Shown: positions 15,719-25,684 of the stretch, in pieces | How the letters are laid out: every line of letters begins with the position of its first letter | How positions within the stretch are numbered: the stretch's first letter is position 1 | DNA from: Bacteroidota bacterium | GTDB taxonomy: Bacteria; Bacteroidota; Ignavibacteria; Ignavibacteriales; Melioribacteraceae | Direction of reading: 5' to 3' | NCBI GenBank assembly: GCA_018818165.1 | Contig: JAHISP010000075.1 | Coordinates: 1 to 39,918 of the forward strand | DNA length: 39,918 nucleotides | The notes under the pieces: generated by a model | Told to the model about the DNA's origin: nothing | Databases searched by the model: none | What the model saw: the letters and a program-made list of their open reading frames with translations, nothing else | Program-made: the position numbers and the translations under genes

Positions 15719-17593
15719 ATGCAAATTCCAGATCATCAAATAGAAGAAATAAGAACAAACACTGACATTGTTGATTTAATTTCAAGATTTGTGCAATTAC
15801 GCAAACGCGGTAGAAACTATATTGGACTTTGTCCTTTCCATAACGAAAAAACTCCTTCTTTTACGGTTAGTCCCGATAAGCAAATTTATCATTGCTTTGG
15901 ATGTCACGCTGGTGGAAATTCTTTTAGATTTTTAATGGATTATAAAAACATTTCTTTTGTTGAATCCGTTCAAGAGCTTGCTGATAATCTTGGAATTAAA
16001 ATTGAGGAAAATTCCACCCCAAATGTAGAAGAAAAATCGGAATACGAAGAGCTTTATGAAATAAACGTAATTGCCGCTAAATTCTTTTCAAGCAATCTTT
16101 TGAAAAATCCCAAAGGCGAAATTGCTCGTAATTACTTCAAAAATAGACAAATTAAGCCCAAAACAAATACAATTTTTGGATTGGGTTTTGCGCTAAATGA
16201 ATGGGATTTGCTGTTAAATCACTTGAAAGAAAACAAAGTTAATCTTTCGCAAGCAAAAGATATTGGACTTATTGATACAAAAGATGATGGAAATTATTAC
16301 GATAAATATCGTGGTCGTACAATATTTCCAATTTTTTCTCCAAACGGTAGAGTAATTGCTTTTGGTGGAAGGGTAATGAATCCCGATGAAAAATCGGCAA
16401 AATATATAAATTCGCCCGAATCAAAAATTTATTCCAAAAGAAAAACTCTTTACGGACTTTATCATTCCAAAGAAGAAATTAGAAGACTTGACAAGGCAAT
16501 TCTTGTTGAAGGATATATGGACGTAATTTCATTATTCCAAAATGGAGTTAAAAATGTTGTTGCTTCATCGGGAACTGCTTTAACTGAAGAACAAGTTTTA
16601 TTGCTTTCCCGCTTTACCAAAAATATTGTTGTTAATTTTGATGCCGATTTGGCGGGACAAAAAGCTGCAACGCGAAGTATAGAACTTCTTTTAAAGAATG
16701 GATTTGATGTAAAACTGATACTTTTGCCTAATAACGAAGATCCAGATTCATACATTAATAAATTTGGAACCGAAGAATTTAACAAGCAAGTTATTAACGC
16801 AAAGGATTTTCTTGAGTTCCAAACAGAACAGTTTTATAATGCTGGTGCTTTTGATGATTCAAAAAAATCCGCAGATGCAATTAGAGAGCTTGTTAAATAT
16901 GTTGCCCTAATTGAAGATGAACTAAAAAGGAACATTTTAATTAAATCAATTTCCAAAAAATTTAATTTAAGAGAAAAACTAATTGAAAAGGAATTGGATA
17001 TAATTTTAGGATTGAATGAAACAAAAGAAATTAAAAGTGAAATTAGAATTGGGAAAAAGAATTTAGCAGATATAACTGTTTTGCAAGAAAGCACAGAATC
17101 CAATTTTTCATTTGAATTCGAAAAAGATTTAATCAAATTATTGCTTGAAGGAAATGAAGAAATAATTGAATGTATTCTTGACTATATTCATCCAAACGAT
17201 TTTAAAAATAAAACATTTAATGTTATTGCAAATTCAATTGAAACAAATTATCACAAAGGAAACGTAACAACTTCATCAATTATTGAAAGTCTGGAGGATG
17301 AATCTATTAAAACAATTGCTCTTTCATTAACGCTTGGCGAGGAAATTATAAGTGACAAGTGGAATGAGAAAAAAGATGAAGATAAAATTCAACTTAATCA
17401 TTTGCAAAAAGCTAAAGATGTTGTTCGCAAGTACAGAATTTTATTAATTAACGCACAAATAGCAAAAAACAATCATCAAATTGCTGTTACTGACGATGAG
17501 GATTTTATTATGGAATTATTAATTGAGAATAAGGAGTTGACTCAACAACGCAAAAGGATTTTGGAAGGACAAGGGAATTCAGATTTAATATAG
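15719..17593 (+). CDS. dnaG: DNA primase
   Basis: DnaG makes RNA primers for replication. The 624-residue protein has the order expected for the family: a CHC2 zinc-binding domain (ligands C38, H41, C59, C62 in LCPFHNEKTPSF and YHCFGCHAGGN), the RNA polymerase core domain with EGYMDV (E264) and the TOPRIM acidic pair in FDAD (D308, D310), and a C-terminal helicase-interacting region (about 450-624). The length is normal. It is likely transcribed with the following amylase-like gene, whose start lies 7 bases after its stop codon. Confidence 0.97.
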   Translation: MQIPDHQIEEIRTNTDIVDLISRFVQLRKRGRNYIGLCPFHNEKTPSFTVSPDKQIYHCFGCHAGGNSFRFLMDYKNISFVESVQELADNLGIKIEENSTPNVEEKSEYEELYEINVIAAKFFSSNLLKNPKGEIARNYFKNRQIKPKTNTIFGLGFALNEWDLLLNHLKENKVNLSQAKDIGLIDTKDDGNYYDKYRGRTIFPIFSPNGRVIAFGGRVMNPDEKSAKYINSPESKIYSKRKTLYGLYHSKEEIRRLDKAILVEGYMDVISLFQNGVKNVVASSGTALTEEQVLLLSRFTKNIVVNFDADLAGQKAATRSIELLLKNGFDVKLILLPNNEDPDSYINKFGTEEFNKQVINAKDFLEFQTEQFYNAGAFDDSKKSADAIRELVKYVALIEDELKRNILIKSISKKFNLREKLIEKELDIILGLNETKEIKSEIRIGKKNLADITVLQESTESNFSFEFEKDLIKLLLEGNEEIIECILDYIHPNDFKNKTFNVIANSIETNYHKGNVTTSSIIESLEDESIKTIALSLTLGEEIISDKWNEKKDEDKIQLNHLQKAKDVVRKYRILLINAQIAKNNHQIAVTDDEDFIMELLIENKELTQQRKRILEGQGNSDLI

Positions 17594-17600
17594 AGGTTAT

Positions 17601-19067
17601 ATGAACTTTGCTGTTTATGAAATTAATACTCGTGTATGGATTAAAAAATTTGCACAGAATAACAATAACCCCAAATTATTGGATGTTCCAAATAATTATT
17701 GGAAATCGCTTGTAGAGAAAGGAATAAAATATATTTGGTTAATGGGCATTTGGAAGATAGTTCCAGAAATAATTCAAAAAGCATGCTTTGTAGATGGACT
17801 AATTCACGAATATAATTTAGCTTTACCAGATTGGAAACCAGAAGATATAATAGGCTCACCTTACTCAATTGATAATTACATAATTAATGAATCGCTTGCT
17901 TCCACAAATGAGTTTATTCAGTTTAAAGAAAATCTTAACAAACTTGGATTAAAAATAATTTTAGATTTTATTCCAAATCATTTCAACGCCGAAAGTTCTC
18001 TTATTAATACTAATCCACAAATATTTTTGGAGGGTGATGAGTATTTGTTATCATCCGATAAAAGGACTTATTTTAAAGCAATTAATGGCAAAATATATGC
18101 ACATGGAAAAGATCCATATTTTCAAGCTTGGCAGGATACAATTCAAGTAAATTACTTTTCGCAAATTGCTCAGCAATTTATGATTGACTCGCTTATTAAC
18201 ATAACCAAACTATGCGATGGTGTTCGCTGCGATATGGCAATGCTTCCAATGCGCAACGTATTCCAAAATACTTGGAGTGCTCACACATCATTATCAAATA
18301 TTGACAAAATTGAGGCCGAATTTTGGCATAATGCAATTGCTAATACAAAAAAAGTTAAGCCCGATTTCTTATTTATTGCCGAAGCTTATTGGGATCTTGA
18401 ATGGCAGCTTCAACAAATTGGTTTTGATTTCACTTACGATAAAAAAATGTTGGATAGACTAGAATTTAGCAATGCCGAGCATGTTGCAGGTCATTTACGA
18501 GCAGAACAAAGTTTTCAAAATAAATCTCTTCGTTTTATAGAAAATCATGATGAAAACAGAGCAATTATTGCTTTTGGAATTGAAAAATCAAAAGCGGCGG
18601 CAGTTGTTGTAACCACAATTCAAGGTAATACACTTTTTTATGATGGTCAGTTTGAAGGGAAAACTATTAGACTTCCTCTCCAATTAGGAAGAGAACCTAT
18701 TGAAGTAGTAAATAATTCTTTAGTTAAATTTTATGATAAACTACTACAAATAACAAAACATCCTGTATTTATTTATGGTGAGTGGAGTTTATTAGACACA
18801 ATTCAACTTCACAGAGATTTCACTAATAGAAACATACTTACTTGGCAATGGAATTTAAATAACGATAAACGAATTGTTGTTGTTAATTTTTCCGATTCTG
18901 ATGTTTATTGCCGTATTAAATTTGATATTGATACTTCCAGCGATAAAGTTATTTTACATGATTTGTTGAACAACCAAGAATATGAACGTAATGTTGAAGA
19001 AATTTTAGATGATGGACTTTTTATTCATCTTGGTGCTTACATGTCGCATATTTTTGAACTAAAATAA
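17601..19067 (+). CDS. GH13 alpha-amylase-family protein
   Basis: A 488-residue cytoplasmic protein (no signal peptide) with all GH13 signature regions: DFIPNH (122-127), GVRCDMAML with nucleophile D211, FIAEAYW with acid/base E261, and ENHDENR with transition-state D317. The family acts on alpha-1,4 or alpha-1,6 glucans or related sugars; the exact substrate is not clear. The N-terminal YEINTRVW is typical of GH13 barrels, and WLMGIW matches the second strand. A small C-terminal beta domain occupies about 400-488. AGAGGT overlapping the dnaG stop supplies its ribosome-binding site, so it is translated from the dnaG message. Confidence 0.88.
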   Translation: MNFAVYEINTRVWIKKFAQNNNNPKLLDVPNNYWKSLVEKGIKYIWLMGIWKIVPEIIQKACFVDGLIHEYNLALPDWKPEDIIGSPYSIDNYIINESLASTNEFIQFKENLNKLGLKIILDFIPNHFNAESSLINTNPQIFLEGDEYLLSSDKRTYFKAINGKIYAHGKDPYFQAWQDTIQVNYFSQIAQQFMIDSLINITKLCDGVRCDMAMLPMRNVFQNTWSAHTSLSNIDKIEAEFWHNAIANTKKVKPDFLFIAEAYWDLEWQLQQIGFDFTYDKKMLDRLEFSNAEHVAGHLRAEQSFQNKSLRFIENHDENRAIIAFGIEKSKAAAVVVTTIQGNTLFYDGQFEGKTIRLPLQLGREPIEVVNNSLVKFYDKLLQITKHPVFIYGEWSLLDTIQLHRDFTNRNILTWQWNLNNDKRIVVVNFSDSDVYCRIKFDIDTSSDKVILHDLLNNQEYERNVEEILDDGLFIHLGAYMSHIFELK

Positions 19068-19094
19068 ATTCTAATAAATTCAGCAAACTCAACT

Positions 19095-19118
19095 TACTGT
19101 ATTCATTTTAGTACAGTA
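19095..19118. repeat. Small inverted repeat after the amylase gene
   Basis: TACTGTA (19095-19101) and TACAGTA (19112-19118) form a 7-bp inverted repeat about 30 bases after the stop codon. It could be a weak terminator or an operator for the next gene. Confidence 0.3.
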
Positions 19119-19221
19119 TAATTTTCCATTTGAGAAAAAACTCACCTTTTTCGCACAAATATTATGGCATAATAATTGGAATTATAGTTACATCGTTAAC
19201 TAAAATTATAAGGAGATTATT

Positions 19222-20115
19222 ATGAAAGCCAAACGAAATGAAATATTAGTTATGATAACTGTTATTTCGCTTTACTTATGCGTTGATATATTTCCTCAAC
19301 GAACAACACAGGACTTAAAAAATCCTCGCATTAAATCAACGGAACAATCTCGCGAAAAATATACTCAGCCAGAGAAAATCAAACCAGAAATACTAGATAG
19401 AAAAAAAGAAAAAGCAACAACTCCAAATCGAGTTAGTAGACCCTCAACAGGTGATAATAATTTAAGCAGAGGTACAAGACAGCCAAATCTTGATATTTCC
19501 CAAAATAGAAGAGAGCCAGTTGAAATAGAAAAAGCGAGAGAAAGAAGTGACACACGGCTGTTAGGAAATGTTGAAACAAGACGGATTACGCCGAAACGTG
19601 AAGTTAACAGAACTCGCCCAATTTATTTGGAAACGCACATTGATTATCACAATCCATATTACTTTAGATGTCGCACTTATCCACATGAAATAGTAAATAG
19701 ATATCCTTATTTTCCTTTAAGATTTGTTTCGGCTAAATTTGACTATCTTTATAAAGAAAAGAACAATTATGAGCCTTATCTTTTTGGTAACAAATATCGA
19801 AAACCTTTGTTTATCAACTTTTTTGAAGTAAATATTTCTGTGCTAGTAACTGAAGAATATTGGCAAGAGTTTGGTGTTTTAGTTAAATACCCAAATGGAA
19901 GAGAGCAAATAATTCTTTTTAATGAAAAAGAATCATATTTGATTCCCGGAAGAGTTTACAATTTTTCAAAAATTGTTGCTCTCGAAGATTTAGGAAATAT
20001 AAATTTGAGAATTGGATTTTATGATTCATTTTACGATTCATTTTATCCAGCTGTTTATTCAAGAAATAAAACCGACCTTTCTATTTTTATAAGAGCTAAA
20101 AAATTCACTCTTTAG
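19222..20115 (+). CDS. Secreted basic protein of unknown function
   Basis: I do not recognise this 297-residue protein. It has an N-terminal hydrophobic segment (about 8-28, ILVMITVISLYLCVDIF) that reads as a signal peptide or anchor. A low-complexity region rich in Lys, Arg, Glu, Pro and Thr follows (about 28-125), then a compact Tyr/Phe-rich domain (about 130-297) with a tandem YDSFYDSFY near the end. AGGAG precedes the start by about 7 bases, so the start is well supported. The two-part layout, a disordered charged linker and a beta-rich end domain, suggests an envelope protein. Ribosome-binding strength and codon use look like the neighbouring core genes. Confidence 0.7.
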   Translation: MKAKRNEILVMITVISLYLCVDIFPQRTTQDLKNPRIKSTEQSREKYTQPEKIKPEILDRKKEKATTPNRVSRPSTGDNNLSRGTRQPNLDISQNRREPVEIEKARERSDTRLLGNVETRRITPKREVNRTRPIYLETHIDYHNPYYFRCRTYPHEIVNRYPYFPLRFVSAKFDYLYKEKNNYEPYLFGNKYRKPLFINFFEVNISVLVTEEYWQEFGVLVKYPNGREQIILFNEKESYLIPGRVYNFSKIVALEDLGNINLRIGFYDSFYDSFYPAVYSRNKTDLSIFIRAKKFTL

Positions 20116-20137
20116 AAAATACAAGTGCATTCCCAAA

Positions 20138-20164
20138 TATGCATTAGAAAAGCATTAATGCATA
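20138..20164. repeat. Short inverted repeat
   Basis: TATGCATTA (20138-20146) pairs with TAATGCATA (20156-20164) around a 9-base loop, just ahead of the much longer hairpin at 20167-20216. Confidence 0.4.
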
Positions 20165-20166
20165 TT

Positions 20167-20216
20167 CGACTAACACGGTCTCACAAAGTGATTACTATGT
20201 GAGACCGTGTTAGTCG
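20167..20216. repeat. Perfect 19-bp stem-loop
   Basis: CGACTAACACGGTCTCACA (20167-20185) pairs without mismatch with 20198-20216 around a 12-base loop. It is GC-richer than its surroundings and lacks a T tail, so it is not a typical terminator. It sits between the unknown secreted protein and the transporter; the whole 306-base gap holds only these two hairpins and AT-rich sequence. It could stop convergent reading, protect the upstream mRNA, or be a small mobile palindrome. Confidence 0.6.
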
Positions 20217-20421
20217 GGGCAAGTTCGCTTCATTATTGATTAATCTTTTTCTAAAATTATTTATTTTAATCCTATTGCATTATCCATGTTCATTTTTGAA
20301 GAAAAGTTTAACGCTACTAATTAATTTCAACTTATATTTAAACTTGTCTTTATTTTTTTTACTGAAGATAGAAAATTATAATACTGTAATTAAATAATAT
20401 TAATAGAGTTGAGCTTTAACA

Positions 20422-22008
20422 ATGGAATTATTTTTAAACCCTTATGTTGCACTTTTTGTAATTATTGCTGTGGGAATTGCGGTTGGCAAAATTAGTATAC
20501 AAGGAATTTCTTTAGATACATCAGCAGTAATATTTATAGCGTTTATCTTTGGTCATTTTGGCGTAATTATGCCTTCAATTATTCAGAAAATTGGCTTAAT
20601 ATTTTTTATTTATTCTGTTGGAATTCAAGCTGGGCCAGGCTTTTTTGAATCATTTAGGAAGCATGGATTAAAGTTAATTGTACTTTCAGCAATAGTGGTT
20701 GGTTCTGGAGCCATTCTAACATTAATCTCTTCGTATGCATTTAATATTAAAAAAGAATTAGTTGTTGGAATATTTACAGGCGCATTAACTAGTACGCCAG
20801 GTTTAGCTGCTGCAATTGAAAGTACAAAATCACCTTTGGCTTCAATTGGTTATGGTATTGCTTATCCTTTTGGTGTGTTGGGAGTTATACTATTTGTCAA
20901 ATTTGTAAATAAATTTTTACGGGTTGACGTTCAAAAAGAGGAAGCAAAGTACCAGCAAGAAATTATTTCTGATCATCCAATGCTGATTAATAAAAATTAT
21001 GTTGTTGAAAACCCAAATGTATTTGGAAAATCAATTGACGAAATAAAAATAAGAAGCATGACAAGCACAAACGTTTCAAGAGTGCTTCACGGAGATCAAG
21101 CTTTTACTCCAACTTTAGATACAATATTAACAGAAGGCGATATTATTAAAGTGGTTGGAACTGAATCTGATTTAAAAAATATTGAAATCCTAATTGGAAA
21201 AGAAACTGATCGTCAAATCTCTTTGGGCAAAAAATTTGTAGTAAAACCCTTTTTGGTTTCCAACAAAGAGATTGTTAATAAATCATTTGTTCAGCTTGCT
21301 TTATTCACAAAATATAACGCAACAGCTACTTCCATAAGAAGAAGCGGAATTAATATTGCTCCAAATGCTCACACAAAAATTCGTTTTGGCGATAAAATTA
21401 TGATTGCTTGCTCAGAAGATGATCTAAAAGCTGTTTCTAATCTATTTGGCGATGATAGAAAAGTGTTGGTCGAATTGGACTTTTTGCCTGTTTCAATAGG
21501 AATTATTATTGGCATTTTAGTTGGAATGATAAGCATTCCTTTAGGCGATGGAGTATTTAAATTAGGTTTAACAGGCGGCGTGTTGCTAAGCTCTTTAATA
21601 CTAAGTAAAATTGGAAAAACGGGAAATCTTATTTGGAATATTGCTGGCGAATCAAACCAGATGTTGCGAAAGTTGGGATTATTGTTGTTCTTAACATCTG
21701 TTGGAACAAATGCTGGCGAGCATATTGTTGAAACAATTTTGAACAACGGATATGAACTTTTAATAGTTGGTGCAATTATAACATTTTTCCCAATGCTTAT
21801 TGCCACAATAATTGGGCATTATTTTTATAAGCTTAATTTTCTAACTCTAATTGGAGCTTTAACGGGCAGCATGACTTCTACTCCAGCATTGAGTTCTATC
21901 GATTCTCTAATAGAATCTAACGCTCCAAAAATTGCGTATGCAAATGTTTATCCTTTTGCGCTGGTTTTAATTATCGTATTTTCACAAGTTCTTGCCAAAA
22001 TATTGTAG
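20422..22008 (+). CDS. AspT/YidE-type (AAEx family) transporter
   Basis: A 528-residue inner-membrane protein with the family's internal duplication. An N-terminal set of about five or six membrane helices (1-165) contains GALTSTPGLAAA. Two cytosolic TrkA-C/RCK-C-like domains follow (about 190-260 and 280-350), then a C-terminal membrane set (about 355-528) with GALTGSMTSTPAL. The paired G-TSTPxL motifs and two RCK-C domains identify the aspartate:alanine-exchanger superfamily, which also contains YidE and YbjL of unknown substrate. The substrate here cannot be told from sequence. It is a single-gene unit with its own terminator at 22021-22063. Confidence 0.87.
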   Translation: MELFLNPYVALFVIIAVGIAVGKISIQGISLDTSAVIFIAFIFGHFGVIMPSIIQKIGLIFFIYSVGIQAGPGFFESFRKHGLKLIVLSAIVVGSGAILTLISSYAFNIKKELVVGIFTGALTSTPGLAAAIESTKSPLASIGYGIAYPFGVLGVILFVKFVNKFLRVDVQKEEAKYQQEIISDHPMLINKNYVVENPNVFGKSIDEIKIRSMTSTNVSRVLHGDQAFTPTLDTILTEGDIIKVVGTESDLKNIEILIGKETDRQISLGKKFVVKPFLVSNKEIVNKSFVQLALFTKYNATATSIRRSGINIAPNAHTKIRFGDKIMIACSEDDLKAVSNLFGDDRKVLVELDFLPVSIGIIIGILVGMISIPLGDGVFKLGLTGGVLLSSLILSKIGKTGNLIWNIAGESNQMLRKLGLLLFLTSVGTNAGEHIVETILNNGYELLIVGAIITFFPMLIATIIGHYFYKLNFLTLIGALTGSMTSTPALSSIDSLIESNAPKIAYANVYPFALVLIIVFSQVLAKIL

Positions 22009-22020
22009 ATATGTATTTAT

Positions 22021-22063
22021 AAAATTAAGTGCTGTGAACATTCGGTTCATAGTACTTAATTTT
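22021..22063 (+). terminator. Strong hairpin terminator after the transporter
   Basis: AAAATTAAGT (22021-22030) pairs with ACTTAATTTT (22054-22063). The stem continues inward as CT/AG and TGAAC/GTTCA with two G-U wobbles, giving about 19 bp with a 5-base loop (22040-22044). The descending arm ends in TTTT. Confidence 0.75.
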
Positions 22064-22257
22064 GAATAAGTACCAACAAAATCCCATTCTGTATTCTAAC
22101 ATTCCGAAACATGCTTTTATAAAATTTCAAGAAAGTAACTTAAGTAATTGGCAAAATAGTTTACAACTCTAAAGCATAAAATAATTATTTTAGTCCTAAC
22201 TATTTATTTTGATGTTTTGAACCGTAATAAAGGATTATCCAACTTGATAGGAAGATT

Positions 22258-23196
22258 ATGAAACTCACATTTTTTGTCATGCTCATCTGTTACGCTACAT
22301 TATTTTCACAAAATTCAAAAATCCCAGATTATTACAATATTGACTCAAACTTAACATTGGAACTGCAAAACATTGTTAATACTCTTGAGCTTGATAAAAA
22401 TTTTAATGTTGGTGAAGATGGAATTGAACAAATTTCGTTAGCCGTAATTGACTTAAATAACAAAACTCCATCAATTGGTGGCGTTAATATGGATAATTTC
22501 ATTTATCCCGCTTCTGTTTATAAAATGTACGTTGCGGCTGAAATATTAAACCAAATTTCACAAGGAAAGTATTCTTTATCTCAAATGTACGTCGTTAAAT
22601 CTCCAAATGATGTTGATAAATCAAAAGAAATTCCCAACGATCCACGTCCACTTTTGCAAAATGGCGATACTGTTACAGTAAATTATTTACTCGATTTAAT
22701 GATTACACGAAGTGATAATTCAGCCGCAAATTGCTTAATTGATATTGCCAAAAGAGAAAACATAAATAATCTAATCAACTCATATAATTGGGTTGGAAGT
22801 GAAGTAACTCGCAAATTTTTAAGTCGCAAATATGAAGATTCTGGATATGAAAAAATTCGTGGAACTGAGACTTGTGCTTTACACGCAGCAGATTTTATGT
22901 ACTTGATTCAATCCAATAGACTTGTAAATCCTTGGGTTAGTATGCAAATGAAAGCGCTTTTAGGGCGACAATTGGATAACACAAAATTATCAACTGGACT
23001 TCCAAAAAATACAATGTTTTTTCATAAAACTGGCTGGTATTCTTTTTGGACAAACGATGTTGGAATTGTTGACGATGGGAAATTAAAATATATTGTTGCA
23101 TGTTTTCTTCCACTTGAAGAAGAAATTGCTCTTGGAAAACTTAAGCTTCTTTCTGAAAAAATAAATACACTAATTAGAAATAGGAACTTAAAATGA
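22258..23196 (+). CDS. Secreted class A beta-lactamase-like serine hydrolase
   Basis: A 312-residue protein with a signal peptide (about 1-18, cleaved near LFSQN). It has the three active-site motifs of the penicillin-binding/beta-lactamase fold: SVYK (S86, K89), SDN (152-154) and KTG (257-259). I do not see the ExxLN omega-loop motif of true class A beta-lactamases around 170-190, so the enzyme may be a peptidase or esterase acting on peptidoglycan rather than an antibiotic-resistance enzyme. It starts a three-gene operon: its stop overlaps the start of the GH9-CE4 gene by 4 bases (ATGA). GGAAG lies upstream of the start. Confidence 0.85.
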   Translation: MKLTFFVMLICYATLFSQNSKIPDYYNIDSNLTLELQNIVNTLELDKNFNVGEDGIEQISLAVIDLNNKTPSIGGVNMDNFIYPASVYKMYVAAEILNQISQGKYSLSQMYVVKSPNDVDKSKEIPNDPRPLLQNGDTVTVNYLLDLMITRSDNSAANCLIDIAKRENINNLINSYNWVGSEVTRKFLSRKYEDSGYEKIRGTETCALHAADFMYLIQSNRLVNPWVSMQMKALLGRQLDNTKLSTGLPKNTMFFHKTGWYSFWTNDVGIVDDGKLKYIVACFLPLEEEIALGKLKLLSEKINTLIRNRNLK

Positions 23197-25673
23197 ATTT
23201 AGGCAAGCATATTTTGGCCATTTTATTTTTTCTTTCCATAAATGTATTTGCTCAGCAAAGTTGGATTAGAATTAACCAAGTTGGATATACTCCACAATCT
23301 ATAAAAATTGCCGTTTTAGGAAGCCAAGAAAATCTAATAATTGATTCGTTCGAAATTGTTGAAGTTCTTACAAATAAAGTGGTTTATAAAAGTTCAGATG
23401 TTGAAGAATATGGCAAATACGCAAGTTTTAATAAAATTTACAGACTTAATTTTTCCAATTTCAACAAAAAAGGCACATTTATAATTAGAGCTAATAATAT
23501 TGAATCGCCAAATTTTGTTATTCAAAATGATATTTATTCTGGCTCCGCTGATTTTCTGCTCAAATATATGCGTCAACAAAGATGCGGATATAATCCGTTT
23601 TTGAAAGATTCATGTCACACACACGATGGATTTATTGTCGACCATCCAACTCTCGATTCCACACACATTGATGTTACCGGAGGCTGGCACGATGCTTCCG
23701 ATTATCTGCAATACGTTACAACTTCGGCAAATGCTATTTATCAAATGTTGTTTGCTTACAAAGAAAATCCAAACGTTTTTTCTGATGAATTTGATAAAAA
23801 TGGTGACAATGGCTCAAATGGAATTCCAGATATTTTAGATGAAGCAAAATGGGGCTTGGATTGGTTGGTTAAAATGAATCCAGAATATGGAGTTATGTTC
23901 AACCAAATTGCTGATGACCGCGACCACGCTAAATTTACTTTGCCATCGCTCGACAAAATTAATTATGGAAAAGGAAAAGAGCGTCCAGTTTATTTTGTTA
24001 CTGGAAAATCGCAAGGTTTGGCAAAATATAAAAATAGAACAACTGGAGTTTCGTCAACAGCCGCAAAGTTTGCTTCTGCCTTTTCGCTTGGAGCCAAATT
24101 GCTAAAAGAATATTATCCCGAGTTTTCTCAAAAAATTGAAATTAAAGCAAAAGAAGCTTTTGAATTTGCAAAAACGGATCTTGGCGTTTGCCAAACTGCT
24201 TGTAATGTATCGCCATATTTTTACGAAGAAGATAATTATGTTGACGATATGGAGCTTGCCGCAGCACAACTTTATTCAAATTCCAATAATACAGATTATT
24301 TATCCGAAGCAATTTATTGGGGAGATTTAGAACACGTTACACCTTGGATGGAAGCAGATACAGCACGACACTATCAATGGTATCCATTTCTAAATTTAGG
24401 TCATTACGAAATTGCGAATAAAGCCGATAGCATTAATAGAGAAAAGTTTATTTTGTATTTGAAAAAAGGCATTAGCGCAATTGAAAAAAGAGGTAGAGAA
24501 AATGGATTTTATATGGGAATTCCATTTATTTGGTGTTCTAACAATTTAGTAACCGCCGCTCTTACTCAAATTTCGTTATACAAAAAACTAACAAGCGACA
24601 AAACTTTTGATGTATTGGAAGCCTCTCTTCGCGATTGGCTTTTTGGCTGCAATCCTTGGGGAACAAGTATGATTATTGGTTATCCAGAAAATGCCGATAC
24701 TCCAGTTGACCCACACGCCGCACAAACTGCGGTTTTTAATCTAAAAATTGATGGCGGCTTGGTAGATGGACCAGTTTATACTTCCATTTTTAATCGTTTA
24801 AAGGGATTAAAAATTGTAAATGGTGACGAATATGCTAAATTTCAATCCGACCTTGTAGTTTATCACGATGATTATGGCGATTATTCCACAAACGAACCAA
24901 CAATGGACGGAACTGCAAGCCTCACTTATTATTTGTCCTCTTTGGAAGAAAAAGGACAAGACGATTCTGCTCAAAAACACATTAAAAATTACGGTGCAAT
25001 TGTTCGCGGTGATACTGCATTGCCAGAAATTCATCTTGTTTTTACTGGTGGAGATTTTAGCGATGGCGGTGAACATATTAGAAAAATTTTGAATGACCAT
25101 AATATTCCAGCACATTTTTTCTTTACGGGGGATTTCTACAGAAATATCCAAAACAAAGAGTTAATTGAAGGATTAAAAAACGACGGATATTATCTCGGGG
25201 CACATTCCAACAAACATTTGCTTTATGCCACTTGGGAAAACCGCGATTCACTTCTTGTTACAAAACAGCAATTTATTGACGATTTGAGCGACAATTATAA
25301 AGAAATGGAAAGGTTTGGAATTGCAAAAGATGATGCTCAGCTTTTTTTACCACCGTATGAGTGGTACAATAATTCAATTAGCAAATGGACAAACGAACTT
25401 GGATTAACATTGATAAATTTTACACCTGGCACAAGTTCAAATGCCGATTACACAATTCCAAGCATGGGGAAGCAATATTTAGACTCAGAAACAATTTATA
25501 ATAAAATTTTGAACTACGAAACTGTTTCCACAAATGGGCTAAATGGGTTTATTCTTTTGCTTCATATTGGAACACATCCAGACCGAACAGACAAATTTTA
25601 TTACAAACTTGACAAACTAATTAAAGAATTAAAAAGTAGAGGCTATAGTTTTAGTTATCTCAAAAATTATTAG
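23193..25673 (+). CDS. Secreted GH9 glycoside hydrolase fused to a polysaccharide deacetylase (CE4-like) domain
   Basis: The 826-residue protein has a signal peptide (about 1-20). A CelD-type N-terminal Ig-like domain (about 23-112, beginning IRINQVGY) is followed by a GH9 catalytic barrel (about 115-585) with GGWHDASDY (D167, D170) and the catalytic acid E568 in NEPTMDGTA. The C-terminal part (about 600-826) is a NodB-like fold: HSNKH (671-675) is the metal-binding pair and FLPPYEW is motif 3. Motif 1 is FTGGDFSDGG (617-626) instead of the usual TFDDG, so metal binding may be altered. GH9 enzymes cut beta-glucans such as cellulose or lichenin, and deacetylases remove acetyl groups. Substrate is inferred only. 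Co-translated with the preceding serine hydrolase. Confidence 0.9.
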   Translation: MNLGKHILAILFFLSINVFAQQSWIRINQVGYTPQSIKIAVLGSQENLIIDSFEIVEVLTNKVVYKSSDVEEYGKYASFNKIYRLNFSNFNKKGTFIIRANNIESPNFVIQNDIYSGSADFLLKYMRQQRCGYNPFLKDSCHTHDGFIVDHPTLDSTHIDVTGGWHDASDYLQYVTTSANAIYQMLFAYKENPNVFSDEFDKNGDNGSNGIPDILDEAKWGLDWLVKMNPEYGVMFNQIADDRDHAKFTLPSLDKINYGKGKERPVYFVTGKSQGLAKYKNRTTGVSSTAAKFASAFSLGAKLLKEYYPEFSQKIEIKAKEAFEFAKTDLGVCQTACNVSPYFYEEDNYVDDMELAAAQLYSNSNNTDYLSEAIYWGDLEHVTPWMEADTARHYQWYPFLNLGHYEIANKADSINREKFILYLKKGISAIEKRGRENGFYMGIPFIWCSNNLVTAALTQISLYKKLTSDKTFDVLEASLRDWLFGCNPWGTSMIIGYPENADTPVDPHAAQTAVFNLKIDGGLVDGPVYTSIFNRLKGLKIVNGDEYAKFQSDLVVYHDDYGDYSTNEPTMDGTASLTYYLSSLEEKGQDDSAQKHIKNYGAIVRGDTALPEIHLVFTGGDFSDGGEHIRKILNDHNIPAHFFFTGDFYRNIQNKELIEGLKNDGYYLGAHSNKHLLYATWENRDSLLVTKQQFIDDLSDNYKEMERFGIAKDDAQLFLPPYEWYNNSISKWTNELGLTLINFTPGTSSNADYTIPSMGKQYLDSETIYNKILNYETVSTNGLNGFILLLHIGTHPDRTDKFYYKLDKLIKELKSRGYSFSYLKNY

Positions 25674-25684
25674 CGAGGAATTTT

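Noticed and set aside
22258-23196. Antibiotic-resistance class A beta-lactamase
   Set aside because: SxxK, SDN and KTG are present, but the omega-loop Glu motif is not seen and the operon context is polysaccharide hydrolysis, so a resistance call is not justified.
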